A stretch of 64,000 nucleotides of DNA from Telluribacter humicola (GCF_017355935.1 NZ_JAFIQT010000006.1:293632-357631); one strand, 5' to 3'. Shown: positions 18,104-28,149, numbered from the stretch's first letter. Made by a program: numbers and translations. The notes: a model not told the origin generated them from the letters alone.

Positions 18104-18964
18104 ATGAAATCTTATATTAGTTATTTAGCAATTGTTTTAGTGAGTTCTACATTTCTGGCGGCACAGCCCCAACACCCTATTCGGCAGGTACAGGATAGCC
18201 TGGTTTCTGTCCATCTCAAGCGTACCGTTAAACTTACCCTGCTTATCCCCGATGTTACAGCTGGCAGTACTGAGCGCTATCCGCTGTTACTGGTACATGA
18301 CGGGCAGGACTTTCCAGCTCTGCACCTAAGGGAAAGCGTGGCGGAGTTGCTGACTGAACAAAATTTACCTCCCCTCGTGGTAGTAGGAGTACACGCCAAC
18401 CAGGATCGGCTGAATGAATACGGCACCGCTCACCAGCCTGACTACGCCAATCGGGGGAATAAAGCCCGAAACCACACCCTGTTTGTGCTGGATGAACTGC
18501 TTCACTACTTAGAAGCAAAGTACCCTGTCAAAAATACAGCAGTTGATAGAGCCGTGGCGGGCTTTTCACTGGGAGGATTGATGGCACTGGACCTGGCCTG
18601 GAATCATGCCGATGCTTTCTCGAAAGTGGGGGTGTTTTCGGGAGCGTTGTGGTGGCGCCGAAGAGCCTTCGACAAAGACTACCAGGACAGCGATCGGATT
18701 ATGCACAGGCAGATACGGGAGGCCAGTGTGCGGCCTGACCTGAAATTCTGGTTTCAGGTAGGTACTCATGACGAAACCGAGGACCGGGATGGTGATGGTG
18801 TGATAGACTCCATTGACGACACTTTGGATTGTATCGCAGAACTGGAACGTAAAGGTTACCGCTGGGGGAAAGATATCCAATATGTAGAGGTAGAGGGGGG
18901 AGAACACAATCCTAAAACATGGGGTAGGGTCATGCCTGAATTTATTAAGTGGGTTTTTAAATAA
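18104..18964 (+). CDS. Secreted esterase, enterochelin-esterase (COG2382)-like
   Basis: Alpha/beta hydrolase of 286 residues with a cleavable signal peptide (hydrophobic 5-19, likely cut near AAQPQ at 19-23), so it acts in the periplasm or outside. Nucleophile elbow GFSLGG (153-158, S155); catalytic His probably in GGEHNPKTW near 271. A DxDxDG-type loop, DRDGDGVIDSIDD (227-239), sits just after the position expected for the catalytic acid and could bind calcium. It is divergent from the amide-ligase operon, which begins with another esterase; a shared role is possible but unsupported. Confidence 0.82.
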   Translation: MKSYISYLAIVLVSSTFLAAQPQHPIRQVQDSLVSVHLKRTVKLTLLIPDVTAGSTERYPLLLVHDGQDFPALHLRESVAELLTEQNLPPLVVVGVHANQDRLNEYGTAHQPDYANRGNKARNHTLFVLDELLHYLEAKYPVKNTAVDRAVAGFSLGGLMALDLAWNHADAFSKVGVFSGALWWRRRAFDKDYQDSDRIMHRQIREASVRPDLKFWFQVGTHDETEDRDGDGVIDSIDDTLDCIAELERKGYRWGKDIQYVEVEGGEHNPKTWGRVMPEFIKWVFK

Positions 18965-19012
18965 TATAAAGTTTTGTTATATATTGCCTAAGTATCTAAC
19001 CAGCCAATCCAT

Positions 19013-19459
19013 ATGCGACAGCTTGTACTTCTGGTACTTTGTCTTCCTTATATAGTCTATGGACAAAAGCCCGGTAGGAACAGTGAGCCTGATATAGTCA
19101 GCGGGGCTAATGTCATACTGATTACCTCGACACTTCCCGATGCTGAAATTATTCAAAGGGTCAGGCAAGTACTGCTGTCAAATGGAATGTATATAGATAG
19201 TGCCGGGAATGGTACAGACACGATCAAGACTGTCTCGTTTAGATTGAATACTAACTATGACATGAAGATCAGTACCTCGTTCAAGGTAGGAGTGGTGAGA
19301 ATATCAGGAGAAGCCTATGATCGGTTTGGTACTTCATATATAGCCTCAATGGCTTCAGAAAGGAGGGGAGTTTCCGAAGCTTTTGCCCGAATGAATTATT
19401 ATGCTTTGGTGCTCAGAGATAAGCTAGGTAGCCGTCAGATTGAGTACAGAAAAAAATAA
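19013..19459 (+). CDS. Small secreted protein of unknown function
   Basis: The 148-residue product starts with a signal peptide (MRQLVLLVLCLPYIVYGQ, likely cleaved after the Gly at 17). The mature part is predicted alternating beta strand and helix, with an SFRLNTNYDMKISTSFKVGV strand-rich centre; no cysteine pair, enzyme motif or lipobox. I do not recognise a family. It follows the secreted esterase gene by 48 bp on the same strand and ends just before a strong hairpin, so the two may be cotranscribed. Confidence 0.7.
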   Translation: MRQLVLLVLCLPYIVYGQKPGRNSEPDIVSGANVILITSTLPDAEIIQRVRQVLLSNGMYIDSAGNGTDTIKTVSFRLNTNYDMKISTSFKVGVVRISGEAYDRFGTSYIASMASERRGVSEAFARMNYYALVLRDKLGSRQIEYRKK

Positions 19460-19470
19460 CCAGTTATAGA

Positions 19471-19493
19471 AAAGGGAGCCAACGGCTCCCTTT
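19471..19493. terminator. Bidirectional hairpin terminator
   Basis: AAAGGGAGCC and GGCTCCCTTT form a perfect 10-bp stem around AAC, with further T residues on the plus strand. It lies between the small secreted gene and the convergent acyl-CoA reductase gene. Confidence 0.85.
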
Positions 19494-19499
19494 TTCCTG

Positions 19500-20519
19500 T
19501 TATAGCTTACTCAAAAATTCCATGGTATCTACACCATCGGCATAGTCACTCAACCCGGGCTTTTGGGCTTGTCCGAAGGGCAGACTGGCAACGCTGGTTT
19601 CAGGCTTACCTACTACACACTGGATCTTATCCTGATCCTCCGCCAAGCGGGCTTTCACTTCGGCCAGGTCCTGGAAGGTTTCATAGTTCACTACACTCAG
19701 GGGCGATACCAGGGCCGGATTTTCAACCGCCATCAGGAATCCGTTGTCAAAGTGGGGCGTACCATTGACCAGCAGGATCGACTTGTTGTACTCGTAGTTG
19801 TTGAAAAACTTGTGGTGGTTGCGGCAGTACTCTTCAAATGGCTGAATAGCCTCAAAGAAAGGGACAAAGTCATAACCCAAGGGTACATAGAGTTTGGCAA
19901 CGTTGCGACAGCCCAGACCGTAGTAGCGCAGGATATCACTACCCAGGGCCGCCAGCTCTTCCCTGGATTCTTTTCCGGTCAGTAAAGCTACCGATACCCG
20001 ATTACGACGGATGATATTCGGTTTCTTGGAAAAATAGTACTCAAAGTACCGGGCTGTGTTATCACTTCCGGTTGCTATATAGGCATCGGCATCGTTGAGC
20101 CTTTCCACAAAATGGATGGACTCACGGAAGGCAGGTTCGATCAGACTGAGCTTGTCCAGCAGGAACTTGATCAGGACAGTATCATCGGTACTCAATTTAG
20201 CGAGCAGGACGTGTCCGCTTATAAGTACTGCCATCGCATCATGAAAGCCTACGGCCGGTACATTACCTGCCATCACGACTCCTATTTTTTTAGAGGCAGC
20301 GGGTTCAGGATAGGTATCAGCCCACTTCTGAAGCTCATCTTCGGTCAGGTACTGCTCTCCGATAGCCTTTAGGGAGTTCATTACATTATCGGGTGTAAAC
20401 CAGTTGTTGGTCAGGTGTGCCCGAAAAGCCCAATCCTCTAATAATAGCTCATTAGCGGGATCACGTAGGTACTCACCGAGTTTTGCAAACGATTTATATC
20501 GTGTTGTTCTGGATATCAT
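19500..20519 (-). CDS. LuxC-type acyl-CoA reductase
   Basis: Member of the LuxC family, which reduces acyl-CoA or acyl-protein thioesters to aldehydes with NADPH. The 339 residues include GNVPAVGFHDAMAVL (85-99, part of the aldehyde-dehydrogenase-like Rossmann core), IATGSDNTARYFEYYF (148-163) and the putative acyl-enzyme cysteine C204 in YYGLGCRNVAK. There are no luciferase or LuxD/LuxE genes nearby, so a bioluminescence role is unlikely. It is divergent from a dicluster ferredoxin gene, a pairing I recall as common in Bacteroidetes, suggesting a redox partnership whose substrate is unknown. Confidence 0.85.
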   Translation of the reverse strand: MISRTTRYKSFAKLGEYLRDPANELLLEDWAFRAHLTNNWFTPDNVMNSLKAIGEQYLTEDELQKWADTYPEPAASKKIGVVMAGNVPAVGFHDAMAVLISGHVLLAKLSTDDTVLIKFLLDKLSLIEPAFRESIHFVERLNDADAYIATGSDNTARYFEYYFSKKPNIIRRNRVSVALLTGKESREELAALGSDILRYYGLGCRNVAKLYVPLGYDFVPFFEAIQPFEEYCRNHHKFFNNYEYNKSILLVNGTPHFDNGFLMAVENPALVSPLSVVNYETFQDLAEVKARLAEDQDKIQCVVGKPETSVASLPFGQAQKPGLSDYADGVDTMEFLSKL

Positions 20520-20571
20520 TCTAAATAGTCTTTAAATAGTTACAAGTAAAAGCTTTTGCCTTTTTTTATGA

Positions 20572-20997
<426 letters not shown>

Positions 20998-21017
20998 ATA
21001 TACTTTTACTCCTCATT

Positions 21018-21043
21018 AAAAGCCCACTGCAAAGTGGGCTTTT
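21018..21043 (+). terminator. Terminator of the ferredoxin gene
   Basis: AAAAGCCCACT pairs perfectly with AGTGGGCTTTT around GCAA, followed by more T residues: a classic intrinsic terminator 20 bp after the stop codon. Confidence 0.9.
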
Positions 21044-21265
21044 TTTTGTGCCTTTCCACTAGCAGTCTGCTGTATAAATCTTCTATATAATGTACTATAT
21101 ACGTTTTGTGTCAAATGTGGAAAATTCTGTGTAAGTAGCTATCGGCAGAATAAACATGTTTTGTAGACATATATGATTTTTAAAGAAAAAATGGTTTTAA
21201 AACATAAAGCTTTTTCACTTTTCTATGAAAATTAGCCATAAAGTACTATTAATTTAAGGTAGGTA

Positions 21266-21296
21266 TTTGATGATAATCATAAATAGTTAATATTTG
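21266..21296 (+). promoter_or_regulatory. Candidate promoter of the porin/amt operon
   Basis: TTTG (21266-21269), 19 bp, then AATATTTG (21289-21296), one base off TAnnTTTG. It gives a leader of about 43 nt before the ATG at 21346. Confidence 0.5.
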
Positions 21297-21345
21297 TCAT
21301 CACAAACACAATGATTTGAGTTTACCCACCTAACAAAATAAAATT

Positions 21346-22563
21346 ATGAAGAAAATCTATTTTGCCGCATTATCTATTATGGTACCTCTTTTGGGTTTTG
21401 CTAAGGAGGGCGACAAAAAGGCTGACAAAACCGAGGAGGTAAAAAAAGCCGAAGACACAAAGGCTGACGAAGAGAAGAAAGGTGTATTTGCTTTTTCGGG
21501 CTATCTGGACTCCTACTATGTTGCCAACCTGAACCGTCCTGCTTCACGCTCAAACATGGGAGCATCCAACGCACGTGTATTCGATCAGAAATCCGGACAG
21601 TTCCAGATTGGTCTGGTGCAGACCAAGATGACGTACACCAATGATAAGTCTGAGGCAGTAGTAGATCTTACCTTCGGTCCCAATGCCGATCTGGGTAACT
21701 ACGGTAATGCCATTGGACCACTGGGTAGTACTGGTATGGCACTAGCTATCAAGCAGGCGTATTTTACCTATAACTTCACCGATAAGTTGTCCATGACAGC
21801 GGGTCAGTTCGGTACCCATATCGGTTATGAGGTCATTGATGCTCCCGTTAACTTCAACTACTCGCTATCTAACCTATTCAACAACGGTCCTTTCTATCAC
21901 ACTGGTCTGAAAGCCACCTACGCATTCTCTGATAAAGCGTCACTGATGATGGGCTTTGTTAATAATGTAGACGGACTAGGTGACAACAACCGTAAGAAAG
22001 GCTTTATCAGCCAGCTATTCCTGGCTCCGGTTGAAAACTGGAATGTGTACCTAAACTATATCGGCAGTAACGAAGCCGCCGAAGATCCTGCTACGGGCAC
22101 AACTCCTGATGCCTTCTACCGGGTACTTGATCTGACGACCAGCTACCAGATTACCGAAAAGTTCCTGCTGGGCTTAAATGCTGCTTATGGTGCCCAGAAG
22201 GGTGACTATCAGGGAGCAGGTGGACCTTCGTCAGTGAAATCCTGGGGTGGTGCAGCGGTATATGCCAACCTGGCCCTGACGGATGTATTCGCCATAGGTG
22301 GTCGCTACGAAAACTTCAATAACAAGAGTGGTGTAAGAGCCATGGTGGACAGCCAGGGCAATGGTACCTCTGTTAACTCCTTTACTCTGACCGGCAACTT
22401 CACCCTAGCTGACGGACATGTACTGCTGAAACCTGAGGTACGTCTGGATAGCTACCCTAAAATAGCGGGCAGAAACGAAGTACAGCAGTTTGAAGATGCC
22501 GATGGCAACTTCACCAAGAGCAGCCAGACTACCATTGGAATGGCCTTCATCTACAAGTTCTAA
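21346..22563 (+). CDS. Outer-membrane beta-barrel porin linked to ammonium transport
   Basis: The 405-residue product has a signal peptide (MKKIYFAALSIMVPLLGFA, cut after residue 19), then a 28-residue Lys/Glu/Asp-rich linker, then a beta-rich region from GVFAFSGYLDSYY onward with alternating aromatic strands and a C-terminal Phe (IYKF), the usual signal for outer-membrane insertion. It resembles the BBP2/OprB-like porin group found in Bacteroidetes. It is 53 bp upstream of amt and both probably share one transcript, so a role in nitrogen-source passage across the outer membrane is likely by context only. Confidence 0.8.
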   Translation: MKKIYFAALSIMVPLLGFAKEGDKKADKTEEVKKAEDTKADEEKKGVFAFSGYLDSYYVANLNRPASRSNMGASNARVFDQKSGQFQIGLVQTKMTYTNDKSEAVVDLTFGPNADLGNYGNAIGPLGSTGMALAIKQAYFTYNFTDKLSMTAGQFGTHIGYEVIDAPVNFNYSLSNLFNNGPFYHTGLKATYAFSDKASLMMGFVNNVDGLGDNNRKKGFISQLFLAPVENWNVYLNYIGSNEAAEDPATGTTPDAFYRVLDLTTSYQITEKFLLGLNAAYGAQKGDYQGAGGPSSVKSWGGAAVYANLALTDVFAIGGRYENFNNKSGVRAMVDSQGNGTSVNSFTLTGNFTLADGHVLLKPEVRLDSYPKIAGRNEVQQFEDADGNFTKSSQTTIGMAFIYKF

Positions 22564-22616
22564 GAGAATAACCTATTCTAAAATACAAAGTAAGTACAAC
22601 CAAAACCATCAAGATT

Positions 22617-23945
22617 ATGCAAAAGCCAAATTACATCCCTCTGATTATTCTGCTGGCAATAAGCCTGCTGGGTGTCTTTCTACCCTCTGTACCCACCCAG
22701 ATCGTAACCGAAGGACTTGATTCAGGTGATATTGCCTGGATGCTCGTAGCCTCTGCCATGGTACTGCTCATGACTCCTGGTCTGGCTTACTTCTACGGTG
22801 GTATGGTGAATAACAAAAATGTTATCTCTACGATGCTTCAGAGCTTTATAGCCATGGGTGTCATTAGTGTGTTGTGGGTCGTTGTTGGATTTAGTGTAGC
22901 CTTTGGTGATACCATCGGAGGTGTTATTGGTAACCCTACTACCTTCTTCATGTTCAATGGAGTGCTGGAAGGTAAGCCCTGGTCGCTGGCTCCTACCATT
23001 CCTCTGGCTCTTTTTGCTTTCTTCCAGTTGAAGTTTGCTGTGATTGCACCTGCGCTGGTAACAGGTTCAATGGCTGAGCGTATCAACTTCCGCTCCTATG
23101 TACTGTTCATGATCCTGTTCAGCCTGTTCGTGTATGCTCCTTTGGCCCACTGGACCTGGCATCCCGAAGGCCTGCTGTTCAAGATGGGTGTACTTGACTT
23201 TGCCGGTGGTACCGTAGTACATATGTCGGCTGGTTGGGCTGCTTTGGCGGGTGCCCTGTACCTGAAGCGTCGTAGATCACACATCGAAGCCAGCGTACTT
23301 CCTCCTGCTAACATTCCTTTTGTATTGTTGGGAACTGGTCTTCTGTGGTTCGGCTGGTTCGGTTTCAACGCCGGTTCGGCAGTAGGAGCTTCTGCTCTGG
23401 CAGTATCTGCTTTTGCAACTACTAACACTGCCGCGGGTGCAGCGGGTCTGGCCTGGGTACTTTTTGATGCTGCTAAGGGCAAGAAAGTATCTGCACTAGG
23501 TTTCTGTATCGGTGCCGTAGTGGGTCTGGTAGCTATCACACCTGCCGCTGGTTTTGTCACTATTCCCGTAGCTATCTTTATCGGTACTATCTCTTCTATC
23601 ATCAGTAACTACATCGCTCACCTGCGTACCAAATCTGCTCTTGACGATACACTGGATGTATTCCCTTGCCACGGTGTAGGTGGTATGGTAGGTATGATCA
23701 TGACAGGTGTATTTGCCAGCAGTGGTGTTAACAGCGGTGTAGTAGATCAGGGTCTTGCTTACGGTGAAACCACACTGTTCATTAACCACTTGATCGCTCT
23801 GGTACTGGTATCGGCCTTCGCCTTTGCTATGTCATTCGTACTCCTGAAAGTAACTGACATGATCCTGCCGCTTCGTGTAACCGAAGAGGACGAGAAAGTA
23901 GGTCTGGATATCAGCCAGCACGACGAGTTCCTGGTTGAGGCATAA
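22617..23945 (+). CDS. amt: Ammonium transporter
   Basis: Inner-membrane Amt/Mep/Rh channel of 442 residues with eleven or so hydrophobic helices plus a hydrophobic N-terminal segment. The pore twin histidines are present: H202 in GGTVVHMSAGWAAL and H352 in DVFPCHGVGGMVG. Other hallmarks are FYGGMVNNKNVIST (59-72), GSMAERINFRSY (150-161) and FGWFGFNAGSA (245-255). The C-terminal tail (about 400-442) is the region normally contacted by PII proteins, but no glnK lies next to it here. Ends at a strong hairpin before the convergent mtaB. Confidence 0.96.
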   Translation: MQKPNYIPLIILLAISLLGVFLPSVPTQIVTEGLDSGDIAWMLVASAMVLLMTPGLAYFYGGMVNNKNVISTMLQSFIAMGVISVLWVVVGFSVAFGDTIGGVIGNPTTFFMFNGVLEGKPWSLAPTIPLALFAFFQLKFAVIAPALVTGSMAERINFRSYVLFMILFSLFVYAPLAHWTWHPEGLLFKMGVLDFAGGTVVHMSAGWAALAGALYLKRRRSHIEASVLPPANIPFVLLGTGLLWFGWFGFNAGSAVGASALAVSAFATTNTAAGAAGLAWVLFDAAKGKKVSALGFCIGAVVGLVAITPAAGFVTIPVAIFIGTISSIISNYIAHLRTKSALDDTLDVFPCHGVGGMVGMIMTGVFASSGVNSGVVDQGLAYGETTLFINHLIALVLVSAFAFAMSFVLLKVTDMILPLRVTEEDEKVGLDISQHDEFLVEA

Positions 23946-23972
23946 TTAGAACATTATAACCAACCTATAAAA

Positions 23973-24007
23973 ACAACAAAACCACAGTGCATCTGTGGTT
24001 TTGTTGT
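23973..24007 (+). terminator. Terminator of the porin/amt operon
   Basis: ACAACAAAACCACAG and CTGTGGTTTTGTTGT form a perfect 15-bp stem with loop TGCAT, between amt and the convergent mtaB. It could act in both directions. Confidence 0.88.
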
Positions 24008-24068
24008 ACTTCGGAAAGTTGTCTGTCTTTGACGGGCAACTTCTTTTTTTAAATAGTAAGGTTATAGA

Positions 24069-25400
24069 TCAATGGTGAGACAAGAGCTCCGTTTCGGCTT
24101 CTTCCACCTCTACCAGACCGCTCTCATTGATTCCGGTCAGAATAACCTTCTTGGTTTCATTGATCAGGAGTGGGTCGTACTTAGCAGTTACGCGTACGTA
24201 GTTCTCGGTAAAGCCCTGCATCATACCACCCTGTACATCATCTTCGAAAAGTACCGTATAGGTACCTCCTAACTGATTCTCGTAAAAGCTCCTCTTCTTC
24301 TTGTCCGATAGGATGTGCAGCATCTTCGATCGCTCGGCCCGCTCCCGGTTAGGTACTACAGGGCGAATCGTAAGCGCCGATGTATTGGGGCGCTCCGAGT
24401 AGGTGAATATGTGCAGGTACGATATATCCAGCTCGTTGAGAAACTGGTACGTATCCAGGAAGTCAGCCTGAGTTTCGCCGGGATGCCCTACTATCACATC
24501 TACCCCGATACAGCTATGTGGCATCAGAGCCTTGATCTTATTGACCCGGTCTACGTACAGCTCACGACGGTACCGGCGACGCATAAGCCCCAGCATCTTG
24601 TTGGAGCCCGACTGGAGCGGGATATGGAAGTGCGGTACAAAGCGCTTCGACTGGGCTACGAAAGCGATGATTTCATCCGTGAGCAGGTTAGGCTCAATAG
24701 AGGAGATCCGGAAGCGGTCAATCCCTTCCACAACATCCAGTGCCTTCACCAGATCCAGGAATGACTCCTGCCGCTGACCATTCTGAATACCAAAGTCCCC
24801 GATATTTACCCCCGTCAGTACTATTTCCTTTACTCCCTTCTGAGCTATTTCCCGGGCTGCTTTTACCACATTCTCTACCGAATCAGAGCGGCTCTTGCCA
24901 CGGGCAAGGGGAATGGTACAGTAGGAGCAGGGGTAGTCACAGCCGTCCTGTACTTTCAGAAAGGTACGGGTGCGGTCATTAAGAGAGTAGGAGGTATGGT
25001 AGTCGATCGCTTCCTCTATGGGCGAAGCCAGTACCTGTCCCGGTTGACCAACGGGTACTTTCTCGAAAGTATCCAACAGGTCAACTAGCTGAAATTTCTC
25101 GGCAGCGCCCAGTACAGCATCCACGCCCGGTATTTCAGAAATTTCTTTCGGCTTCAGCTGGGCATAGCAGCCAATGATAGCCACGTAGCCATCAGGATTG
25201 ATCTGTTGTGCTTCACGGACTATCTTACGGCATTTCTTATCGGCATTGTCCGTTACCGAGCAGGTATTAATGATAAATATATCCGGCTGCTCGTTAAACT
25301 CAACTTTATGGTACCCCTTTTGCTCAAACATCCGGGAGATGGATGAAGTCTCAGAGTAGTTGAGTTTACAGCCTAAGGTATAGAAAGCTACTTTCTTCAT
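24069..25400 (-). CDS. mtaB: tRNA t6A37 methylthiotransferase
   Basis: Radical-SAM enzyme converting t6A to ms2t6A in tRNAs. The 443-residue protein starts MKKVAFYTLGCKLNYSETSS, the MtaB-type opening. UPF0004 domain cysteines are C11, C47 and C78; the radical-SAM cluster is C154, C158 and C161 in CDYPCSYCTIPLARG; a TRAM domain closes the protein (about 375-440). The start at 25400 is preferred over 25421, because the minus-strand TACTTTTG promoter box covers the latter. Its position between nitrogen genes appears incidental. Confidence 0.93.
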   Translation of the reverse strand: MKKVAFYTLGCKLNYSETSSISRMFEQKGYHKVEFNEQPDIFIINTCSVTDNADKKCRKIVREAQQINPDGYVAIIGCYAQLKPKEISEIPGVDAVLGAAEKFQLVDLLDTFEKVPVGQPGQVLASPIEEAIDYHTSYSLNDRTRTFLKVQDGCDYPCSYCTIPLARGKSRSDSVENVVKAAREIAQKGVKEIVLTGVNIGDFGIQNGQRQESFLDLVKALDVVEGIDRFRISSIEPNLLTDEIIAFVAQSKRFVPHFHIPLQSGSNKMLGLMRRRYRRELYVDRVNKIKALMPHSCIGVDVIVGHPGETQADFLDTYQFLNELDISYLHIFTYSERPNTSALTIRPVVPNRERAERSKMLHILSDKKKRSFYENQLGGTYTVLFEDDVQGGMMQGFTENYVRVTAKYDPLLINETKKVILTGINESGLVEVEEAETELLSHH

Positions 25401-25418
25401 TTTAACGTAAATATCTCG

Positions 25419-25426
25419 CAAAAGTA
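25419..25426 (-). promoter_or_regulatory. Promoter -7 box of mtaB
   Basis: TACTTTTG on the minus strand exactly matches TAnnTTTG. A -33 TTTG at the right distance is not evident. Leader length to the ATG at 25400 would be only about 10-15 nt. Confidence 0.5.
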
Positions 25427-25699
25427 CAAAATGTTGGGCTAATATGCAGCCCCTGTTTGCAGTGGAGTTGACCTTCTAAAGATTAGATATACGGGTTTTC
25501 AACACCGGGTACAACGCCAGAGTTCTTGGCCGCTTCGATAAATTCAAGGCTTAATACAAAAACAAATAAAATATTCCTGGGTATATTAGTAGCTTTTATA
25601 CCTTATTTTGAGAAAATTGCATGGCCATAGTTAAAATTGACTATGTTTTTAGACCTAAAATTATCAAAATACTAATTATAACCTTTAAAAGACTATTAA

Positions 25700-27886
25700 A
25701 TGACTTTTCGTGCCAAAGCCATTGAGACCTCCCTCGGGCGTAGTCCATTACCTACCAACCAACCCAGCGAAAAAGTAACTGAGCTTTACGCGGTTAATAC
25801 CTTCAATGAAGATGTAATGCGGGCGCTGCTTTCGCCTGAGGCTTATATCAAGATTTCAAATGCCATCAAATCCGGTTCACATATAGATCGTGAAGTAGCG
25901 GAGGAAGTAGCGACTGCCATGAAGTCGTGGGCTATCTCACGGGGAGCCACCCACTATACCCACTGGTTTCAACCTCTGACCGGTACTACTGCCGAGAAGC
26001 ACGATTCCTTCTTTGATCTTTCAGGTAATGGTAAGGCCGTAGAAAAATTCAAAGGTAGTGCCCTTGTACAGCAGGAGCCTGATGCTTCGTCGTTCCCGAG
26101 TGGTGGTCTGCGGGCTACCTTCGAGGCTCGTGGTTATACCGGTTGGGACCCCAGTTCCCCTGCTTTCCTGATGGACAATGGTGCCGGTGGAAAAACCCTT
26201 TGTATTCCTTCGGTATTTATATCTTATACCGGTGAGGCTCTTGACTACAAAGCTCCTTTGCTGCGTGCTATCAACATGCTGGATAAAGCGGCTACTGCCG
26301 TGTGTCAGTACTTCAACCGTGACGTTACCAAGGTAACAGCTACGTTGGGAGCTGAGCAGGAGTACTTCCTGGTGGATAAGGCACTGTACTATGCCCGTCC
26401 TGACCTGGTGATGGCCGGCCGTACCGTATTTGGTCACAGCCCGGCTCGCGGTCAGCAGCTGGAAGACCACTACTTTGGCTCAATCTCGCCGCGTATCAAT
26501 GCCTTCATGGTGGACTTCGAATTTGAAGCCCTGAAGCTGGGTATTCCGGTACGTACCCGTCACAATGAGGTGGCTCCCGGTCAGTACGAGTGTGCTCCTA
26601 CCTTTGAGGAGATGAACCTGGCCATCGATCACAATGCCCTGCTGATGGACCTGATGCAGAAGATCGCCGAGAAGCACAACTTCAAGGTACTCTTCCACGA
26701 GAAGCCATTTGCCGGTATCAACGGTAGCGGTAAGCACAACAACTGGTCTATGTCGACTGACACCGGTATCAACCTGCTGGCACCTACTACCAAGCCTAAA
26801 GAAAACCTACGCTTCCTGACCTTCCTGGTCAACGTGATCAAAGCGGTACATGATAATGCGGATCTGCTGCGTGCTTCGATTGCCTCGGCGGGTAACGAAC
26901 ACCGCCTCGGAGCCAACGAGGCTCCTCCGGCAATTGTATCGATCTTCCTGGGTACCGAACTGACCAAAATGCTGGAAGAGCTGGTAAGCCGAGGTGAGCT
27001 AACGGTCGAAAAAGGAGAGAACTTCTACTATAAGTTAGGTATTAATCGTATGCCTAATCTGCTCCGTGACAATACGGATCGTAACCGTACTTCCCCTTTT
27101 GCCTTTACCGGTAATAAGTTTGAGTATCGTGCCGTAGGTAGTAGTGCCAACAGTGCTTCAGCTATGATCGTACTGAACACTATCGTAGCCCGTCAGCTTA
27201 TGGAATTCAAGCGTGAACTGGATGAGCGCCTGAACTCGGGTGAGGAGAAAAAGATTGCGGTAGTAAGTATTCTGAAGAAGTACTACTCGGATTCAAAGCG
27301 GATTCTTTTTGAAGGAAATGGGTACTCACAGGAGTGGGTAGAAGAAGCCGAACGCCGTGGCCTTTCAAATATCGGTTCTACGTATGATGCACTCAGAGAG
27401 TACATCAGCGAAAAAACCATCAGCGTATTTGAGCAGATGGAAGTACTCTCGCACCGCGAGTTGCACGCCCGCTACGAGATCGAGCTCGAAAACTATGTAA
27501 AGAAAATCCAGATCGAATCACGGGTTATTGGTGACCTGGCGCTTAACCACGTGGTATCTACTGCGGTGAAGTACCAGTTTAAGCTGGCACAGACGGCCCG
27601 ATCCCTGACTGAAATAGATATGCCTAGTGAAGCGGAACCTATCAAAGAGATTATAAAAGAAATCTCTGACCGGGTCAAAGTCATCAAAGGATTGGTACAT
27701 GATATGACAGAGAACCGGAAGCGTGCCAATGCTATTGATGATACTGTAGAGAAAGCACGTCTGTACGGTTCAGAGATCAAATCCTACTTTGATCAGATCA
27801 GATACCATGTAGATAAGCTGGAAGTACTTATTGACGACGAGGACTGGCCACTCGTGAAATACCGCGAGATGCTATTCATCAAGTAA
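25700..27886 (+). CDS. glnN: Type III glutamine synthetase
   Basis: Assimilates ammonium into glutamine. The 728-residue length and motifs fit GSIII (GlnN), not GSI. Seen: EVATAMKSWAISRGATHYTHWF (N-terminal GSIII region), LGAEQEYFLV near 215, NEVAPGQYECAPTFEEMN near 292-309 and FHEKPFAGINGSGKHNNWS near 333-351 (ATP site). The C-terminal 200 residues are the GSIII-specific helical extension. It is on its own transcript between mtaB and a very stable hairpin. With GSII at 28799 the genome has at least two glutamine synthetases within 4 kb. Confidence 0.95.
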   Translation: MTFRAKAIETSLGRSPLPTNQPSEKVTELYAVNTFNEDVMRALLSPEAYIKISNAIKSGSHIDREVAEEVATAMKSWAISRGATHYTHWFQPLTGTTAEKHDSFFDLSGNGKAVEKFKGSALVQQEPDASSFPSGGLRATFEARGYTGWDPSSPAFLMDNGAGGKTLCIPSVFISYTGEALDYKAPLLRAINMLDKAATAVCQYFNRDVTKVTATLGAEQEYFLVDKALYYARPDLVMAGRTVFGHSPARGQQLEDHYFGSISPRINAFMVDFEFEALKLGIPVRTRHNEVAPGQYECAPTFEEMNLAIDHNALLMDLMQKIAEKHNFKVLFHEKPFAGINGSGKHNNWSMSTDTGINLLAPTTKPKENLRFLTFLVNVIKAVHDNADLLRASIASAGNEHRLGANEAPPAIVSIFLGTELTKMLEELVSRGELTVEKGENFYYKLGINRMPNLLRDNTDRNRTSPFAFTGNKFEYRAVGSSANSASAMIVLNTIVARQLMEFKRELDERLNSGEEKKIAVVSILKKYYSDSKRILFEGNGYSQEWVEEAERRGLSNIGSTYDALREYISEKTISVFEQMEVLSHRELHARYEIELENYVKKIQIESRVIGDLALNHVVSTAVKYQFKLAQTARSLTEIDMPSEAEPIKEIIKEISDRVKVIKGLVHDMTENRKRANAIDDTVEKARLYGSEIKSYFDQIRYHVDKLEVLIDDEDWPLVKYREMLFIK

Positions 27887-27895
27887 TTCATATCC

Positions 27896-27936
27896 AACAA
27901 CAGAAAAGCCCGAGCCTCTCGGGCTTTTCTGTTGTT
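27896..27936 (+). terminator. Very stable terminator of glnN
   Basis: A perfect 19-bp stem from AACAACAGAAAAGCCCGAG with loop CCT. The arms contain A and T tracts on both sides, so the structure could also work on the minus strand, although no minus-strand gene ends here. Confidence 0.88.
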
Positions 27937-28069
27937 ATACAACTGGTTCATTGTAAAAAGAATAAGATTGATATCTAGTAATATACGTGAGTTTCAGTAC
28001 ATTTGAGGGTAGTAGTATCAGCAAAAACGGGAGCAGGAGCGAGCGAGTTATACCATCAGTCAACCCTCG

Positions 28070-28100
28070 TTTGAACCCACGGAATAAGCTAGTACATTTG
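28070..28100 (+). promoter_or_regulatory. Consensus Bacteroidetes promoter for the acidic protein gene
   Basis: TTTG (28070-28073), exactly 19 bp, then TACATTTG (28093-28100). This is one of the best matches in the window to TTTG-N19-TAnnTTTG. The leader to the ATG at 28150 would be about 43 nt. Confidence 0.75.
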
Positions 28101-28149
28101 TAAGAAACTATTAAGTAAACTTGTATCACTAAACAGCTATTGTGAAACT

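Larger units (their letters stand above)
20998..21345. other. Intergenic region upstream of the porin/Amt operon
   Basis: About 350 bp without a plausible gene. It contains the ferredoxin terminator (21018-21043), a long AT-rich stretch and the candidate porin promoter (21266-21296). An ammonium-responsive operator would be expected here, but I cannot identify one. Confidence 0.6.

Noticed and set aside
23096..23602. 168-codon minus-strand frame inside amt
   Set aside because: Its protein is low-complexity Ala/Pro/Thr and lies fully antisense to a well-supported transporter; a shadow of hydrophobic codons.
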